From Rhodococcus sp. W8901 (lineage in GTDB: Bacteria > Actinomycetota > Actinomycetes > Mycobacteriales > Mycobacteriaceae), in the NCBI RefSeq assembly GCF_013348805.1, contig NZ_CP054690.1, forward strand, positions 2,666,001 to 2,730,000: DNA of 64,000 bases. The letters are read 5' to 3'. Position 1 is the stretch's first letter; each line of letters opens with the position of its first letter. The notes beneath the pieces were generated by a model. The model saw only the letters and a program-made list of their open reading frames with translations. It was not told the DNA's origin and ran no database searches. This document shows positions 60,490-64,000 of this stretch, one piece after another. A program made the position numbers and the translations under genes.

Positions 60490-60738
60490 CTAGATTCCAG
60501 GTGCCGGAATGTGATGGGTGGTCTTGCGGCGGCGGAGCAGGATCCGACGGCTGCCGTCGGTGTACAGGCGGACGCGTGAGAGCTCCCAGCCGCCGAACTC
60601 GGCCTGCAGTGCCAGTCGCATCGACGCGCTCACCCGGGTGACGTCACGGGGCAGGCTCAGCGGAATGTACTCGAACTCCTCGGAGTCCGTCTCCCATTCG
60701 CGGGGAATCCCGCTGCGCCGCTGCGACCTGGACGTCAC
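60490..60738 (-). CDS. DUF5703 family small protein
   Basis: 82 residues, basic, with [30 protein letters not shown] and [23 protein letters not shown]. It matches the small conserved gene beside pyrD in mycobacteria and relatives (DUF5703; function unknown). It lies 8 bp before pyrD and 6 bp after the lipoprotein gene, so all three are one operon. Confidence 0.8.
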   Translation of the reverse strand: MTSRSQRRSGIPREWETDSEEFEYIPLSLPRDVTRVSASMRLALQAEFGGWELSRVRLYTDGSRRILLRRRKTTHHIPAPGI

Positions 60739-60744
60739 CGTGGA

Positions 60745-61761
60745 TCACCCCGCCGCGAGCGGGATCGTCTGCAGTCCGTCGCCGACCGCGGACCCGACGA
60801 CGAGGGTGCCGGTGGCGGTGTCCACCGCGACAGAGTTGGGCTGGCGGACGGTGTCGTAGCGGACCTTCTCGACGGGGATGCCGGTCGAGATATCGTAGCC
60901 GACCACCTTGTTGCTGGCGGTCAGCGTGACCCACACGAGATCGGTCCGCTCGTCGTAGGCGATCCCGTACGGGGCGTTCGCGACGGGGTACCGCTGGCGC
61001 ATGATCAGCGGGTCGGTGGTGAACACCAGCAGTTCGTTGCCGGCGGTGTCGGTGACCAGGATCCGGCCGTGCTCGTCGGTGATCAACTGGGTGGCGCCCT
61101 CGCCGGCGCGCAGGGCCAGGCCCAGGTCCGCGTCGTCGAGGTCGATCTGCGTCAGCGACGTCTGGCGGCGATCCAGTGCGCTGAGGTCGCCCTTGGTGAG
61201 CGCGAGCGCGTCGACGGAGGCCAGGCCCGAGATCGTCTCGGAGACCGATCCGGAGGGGTCGACGATCTGGATCCGGCCGTTGGCCAGGCCCACCGCGAGC
61301 TTGCCGTCGGGCAGGAAGACAGCCGAGCGCGCGTCGCCGTCGACGGTGACGGACGACGACACGCCCCCCGCCTTCAGGTCGACGATCTGCACGCGGCCGT
61401 TCATGGGCAGCAGGAGTCGGCCCTCGGGGGCCGATGTCATCTGCGCGGCGACACCGTCGATCGGGATCTCGCGGGGCGCGCCACCGCCGTCCGGTGTGGC
61501 GCTCAGGGTGAACAGTTTGCTGCTGCCGTCGGTCAGCAGTGCGGTGGTGTTCGACGTGGGGTCGAACGTGATCGCGTCGATCGGCCGACCGAGGTTCTGC
61601 ACCGCACCGGCGGGGGTGGCGCCGGCGGGGGAGACCGCCGCGGTGGCCGGTTCGATGGTCTTGAGGTCGTCGGCGTTCTTCTCGGACGAACACCCGGTGA
61701 GCAACAGCAACGCGGCAGCCCCAATCGTGCAAGCGGTGATGCGCGGTGCCGGTACTCGCAT
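60745..61761 (-). CDS. LppL-like lipoprotein with beta-propeller
   Basis: 338 residues. Signal peptide RITACTIGAAALLLLTGCSS with lipobox LLTGC; Cys is lipid-anchored. The mature domain has repeated YVTN/YncE-like blades such as GRPIDAITFDPTSNTTALLTD, GLASVDALALTKGDL, APYGIAYDERTDLVWVTLTASNKVVGYD and PNSVAVDTATGTLVVGSAVGDGL. Equivalent of Rv2138 (LppL) by order and type. ATG at 61761 with GGAG upstream; the frame is open further but would precede the signal peptide. Confidence 0.88.
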   Translation of the reverse strand: MRVPAPRITACTIGAAALLLLTGCSSEKNADDLKTIEPATAAVSPAGATPAGAVQNLGRPIDAITFDPTSNTTALLTDGSSKLFTLSATPDGGGAPREIPIDGVAAQMTSAPEGRLLLPMNGRVQIVDLKAGGVSSSVTVDGDARSAVFLPDGKLAVGLANGRIQIVDPSGSVSETISGLASVDALALTKGDLSALDRRQTSLTQIDLDDADLGLALRAGEGATQLITDEHGRILVTDTAGNELLVFTTDPLIMRQRYPVANAPYGIAYDERTDLVWVTLTASNKVVGYDISTGIPVEKVRYDTVRQPNSVAVDTATGTLVVGSAVGDGLQTIPLAAG

Positions 61762-61884
61762 GGGTGTGCTCCTCGGATGCTGCAGCAGTGCTGCCGTGTG
61801 GTGCGTGTGTGCTCGCCTTCTAGCATCCATGATCGACCGGACCGGCCGGAATCCGAGTCACCCCGGACGTGAGGCGTACGACAC

Positions 61885-62751
61885 TCACTCCCCGGCGGCC
61901 GGTGTGCCGTCCCGGCGCGGGAGCACCAGCGTGGCGCCCGACCGGGGGTGCCTGAACACCTCGACCGGATGGCCGTAGACGCGGGACAGCAACTCCTCGG
62001 TGAGCACCTCGGCCGGTGGTCCGTCGGCGGCCGCACGGCCGTTCTCGAGGACGCAGATCCGGTCGGCGTACGCCGCGGCCAGTCCCAGGTCGTGGAGCAC
62101 GACGACAACGGCGGCACCGTCGGCCGCCCGGTCGCGGGCGATGCGCATCACGGACTCCTGGTGACCCAGGTCGAGGGCCGCGGTGGGCTCGTCGAGGAGG
62201 GCGGTCTCGGTGTCCTGCGCGAGCACACGGGCGAGTGCGACGCGCGCACGCTCGCCGCCCGAGAGGACGCTGAACGGCCGGTCCGCGAGGTGTCGGACGT
62301 CACAGATGTCCATGCACTCGTCGATGACCTTGTCGTCGTCGGTGTCCCGCCCGGTGCGCTGCCACGGCGCGCGCCCCATCGTGACCACCTGGCGGGCGGT
62401 GAACGAGAACCCCACGGTGTGCTGCTGCGGCAACACAGCGCGCCGGCGCGACATGTCCGACGGTGTCCAGTCGCCGAGCGGCTTGCCGTCGAGTTCGACG
62501 GTGCCCGCCGCGACCGCCTGGTCGCCCGACAGCGCCGCCAGCAGCGTGGACTTGCCGGCGCCGTTGGGGCCGACCAGTGCGAGCACCTCACCGGAGCGGA
62601 CCGTGAGATCGACGCCGTCGAGGACGGTGCGTCCGCCCCGCTCGACGTTGATCCCGGTGGCCCGCATCGTCACGGCGCCGCGTTCGGTGCGCGCGGGGAC
62701 GTCGGTGGCGCGGCCGAACAGGCTTCGGGTGCGGTCGATCATCGAGCCCAT
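61885..62751 (-). CDS. hmuV: Heme ABC transporter ATP-binding protein HmuV
   Basis: 288 residues. Walker A GPNGAGKST, signature LSGGERARVALARVLAQ, Walker B ALLDEPTAALDLG, H-loop VVLHDLGLAAAYAD. An N-terminal extension of about 30 residues is before the fold. HmuTUV imports heme from outside as an iron source. The ATG at 62751 overlaps the hmuU stop, so the genes are coupled. Confidence 0.92.
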   Translation of the reverse strand: MGSMIDRTRSLFGRATDVPARTERGAVTMRATGINVERGGRTVLDGVDLTVRSGEVLALVGPNGAGKSTLLAALSGDQAVAAGTVELDGKPLGDWTPSDMSRRRAVLPQQHTVGFSFTARQVVTMGRAPWQRTGRDTDDDKVIDECMDICDVRHLADRPFSVLSGGERARVALARVLAQDTETALLDEPTAALDLGHQESVMRIARDRAADGAAVVVVLHDLGLAAAYADRICVLENGRAAADGPPAEVLTEELLSRVYGHPVEVFRHPRSGATLVLPRRDGTPAAGE

Positions 62752-63809
62752 CACGCCCACCCGCCCTGACGGGAACGGGTGCGGCGCAGGAGCCAGAAGA
62801 AGAACGGTCCACCCACGAGCGAGGTCAGCATGCCGAGCGGAAGGTCGGCGTTGTCCACGAGCGTGCGGGAGCCGAGGTCGGCGGCCAGCAGGACCACTGC
62901 GCCACCGAGCACGCTCGCGGGCAGTAGTAGTCGATGCCCGGGGCCGACGAGCATGCGCATCACGTGCGGTACGACGAGGCCGACGAACAGGATGATGCCG
63001 GTGAACGCGACGCCCGACGACACCAGCACCGCGACGATCACGATCGCGATCAGTCGCAGCTTCTCGACGTCGACACCGAGGTGCCGCGCCGCGCTCTCGC
63101 CGAGGGCGAGCAGGTCGAGTTTCGGGGCGATCAGCATCGACGCGGCGATGCCCGCGATCGCCATCGGGGCGACGATCGCGACGGCGTTCCAGCTGGCGCC
63201 GTTGAGGCTGCCCATCTGCCAGAACACGATCTGGTCGCGGGCAGCGGGGCTCGCGACGAACGTGAAGAACGCGATGAGTCCTCCGGCGAACGCGTTGATC
63301 GCGACGCCGGTGAGCACGAGGGTGACCACCTCGGTTCGGCCGCCGGAACGGGCGAGGAGGTAGACGAGGGTGGTCGTGATCAGTCCCGCCACGAAGGCGG
63401 AGCCCGCGACGGCCGGTCCGGCGGTGAATGCGCCGCCCAGCACGATCGCGGCACTGGCACCCACCGCGGCGCCGGCCGAGACGCCGATGACGCCCGGCTC
63501 GGCGAGCGGGTTGGAGAACACGCCCTGCAGGAGGGCTCCCGAGCAGCCGAGCGCCGCGCCGACGAGGATCGCGAGGATCACGCGCGGGAACCGCACCTGC
63601 CACAGCGTCACCTCGCCGCTGGGATGCGACGGCATCGGTCCGATGTCGAGCCCGATGCGGTGCAGGACGCTGCCCAGGACCTCGGCCGGGCTGGTCGGCA
63701 CCTGACCGATGCAGGCCGACGCGAGGGCCAGCACGGCCAGCAGGACTACCAGCCCGACGATGACCGTGCCGGGCCGCACCCGGGGCCGGCTGGCTACCGA
63801 GGTACTCAT
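62751..63809 (-). CDS. hmuU: Heme ABC transporter permease HmuU (FecCD family)
   Basis: 352 residues with about nine to ten membrane segments (VIVGLVVLLAVLALASA, VILAILVGAALGCSGALLQGVF, AFTGIILFVGLVVPHVMRMLVG). RFPRVILAILVGAAL and NPLAEPGVIGVSAGAAVGA are FecCD signatures; the EAA-like loop contacts HmuV. The ATG overlaps the stop of hmuT (ATGA at 63806-63809). Confidence 0.94.
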   Translation of the reverse strand: MSTSVASRPRVRPGTVIVGLVVLLAVLALASACIGQVPTSPAEVLGSVLHRIGLDIGPMPSHPSGEVTLWQVRFPRVILAILVGAALGCSGALLQGVFSNPLAEPGVIGVSAGAAVGASAAIVLGGAFTAGPAVAGSAFVAGLITTTLVYLLARSGGRTEVVTLVLTGVAINAFAGGLIAFFTFVASPAARDQIVFWQMGSLNGASWNAVAIVAPMAIAGIAASMLIAPKLDLLALGESAARHLGVDVEKLRLIAIVIVAVLVSSGVAFTGIILFVGLVVPHVMRMLVGPGHRLLLPASVLGGAVVLLAADLGSRTLVDNADLPLGMLTSLVGGPFFFWLLRRTRSRQGGWA

Positions 63810-64000
63810 TCCGCGTCGGGGTGGTAGATCGCCTCGGCCAGCGCCGCCAGCACCTGGCCGGTGTTGGAGCCGAAGCTGAGCAGCATGGTGTCGGACATGT
63901 CCACGACCCGCTTGTTCTGGCCGGCCGGAGTCTGCGCGATACCCGGAACCTTCTCCAGGCCGTCGACTCCACCGATGGATTGGAGGCCACCGCTCATCAT
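63806..64000 (-). CDS. hmuT: Heme-binding lipoprotein HmuT (C-terminal part, cut by window edge)
   Basis: 64 codons visible of the substrate-binding protein; the 5' part lies right of the window. VDGLEKVPGIAQTPAGQNKRVVDMSDTMLLSFG is the C-terminal lobe of a cluster A-III heme/siderophore-binding protein, ending IYHPDAE. Coupled to hmuU by an ATGA overlap. The apparent methionine at the edge is internal. Confidence 0.82.
   Translation of the reverse strand: MMSGGLQSIGGVDGLEKVPGIAQTPAGQNKRVVDMSDTMLLSFGSNTGQVLAALAEAIYHPDAE

Overview
The window is GC-rich DNA from a mycolic-acid-bearing actinobacterium, most likely Rhodococcus or a close relative (Mycobacteriales). The evidence is a mabA/fabG1-inhA pair, an MptB lipomannan mannosyltransferase, SufR-led SUF genes, an acn-acnR pair, a RipA-type endopeptidase with MoxR/DUF58/VWA genes, actinobacterial ferrochelatase, and gene order matching the M. 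tuberculosis stretch from about Rv1456c to Rv1496. The species cannot be fixed from the sequence alone. Starts were chosen by Shine-Dalgarno sites, stop/start overlaps and, often, a TANNNT -10 box 6-8 nt before the start codon.

Layout. 1-5.6 kb (minus): the end of ctaA (heme A synthase), a secreted 521-residue protein of unknown function, a DrrA/B-like ABC exporter and mptB. 5.7-12.2 kb (plus): sufR-sufB-sufD-sufC-sufS-sufU-sufT, complete Fe-S cluster assembly. 12.2-20.3 kb: DUF1990 protein, Ku, a secreted phosphodiesterase-like protein, a lycopene cyclase-like flavoprotein overlapping an SDR, an ABC-F ATPase, a small HTH protein behind a strongly folded leader, a lipoprotein and a DinB-like protein. 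20.4-24.2 kb: acnR and acn. 24.2-29.8 kb: a membrane protein, the RipA-like hydrolase, MoxR, DUF58 and VWA. 29.8-32.5 kb: fabG1, inhA, hemH. 32.5-40.2 kb: an HTH protein, conserved hypotheticals, NfeD/SPFH membrane proteins, an alpha/beta hydrolase, a SatD-like regulator with its membrane partner, a TVP38-type protein and a double hot-dog thioesterase. 40.4-45.6 kb: mutA-mutB-meaB, methylmalonyl-CoA mutase and its chaperone.

45.6-57 kb is accessory: VOC protein, ScbR-like TetR regulator, nucleoside hydrolase coupled to a 44-residue ORF missed by usual length cut-offs, YhhN, CoA-transferase, DinB + class II amidotransferase, saccharopine dehydrogenase-like reductase, DUF2784, universal stress protein, an SDR with a cysteine cluster and a subtilase without signal peptide. 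A tRNA-Leu(GAG) closes this part. 57.4-64 kb matches a second mycobacterial block (Rv2141c to Rv2137c order): M20 peptidase, YbhB, pyrD, DUF5703 protein, LppL-like lipoprotein, followed by hmuV-hmuU-(hmuT) for heme import, cut by the window edge.

No insertion sequence, phage, CRISPR or obvious anti-phage system was found. The less routine signals are regulatory: a SufR-type operator on the sufR start codon, an AcnR-type operator abutting the acn -10 box, two hairpins between acn and acnR, a roughly 72-nt folded leader before the small HTH gene, a palindrome before the post-hemH HTH gene, and repeated leaderless-promoter spacing at eleven genes.
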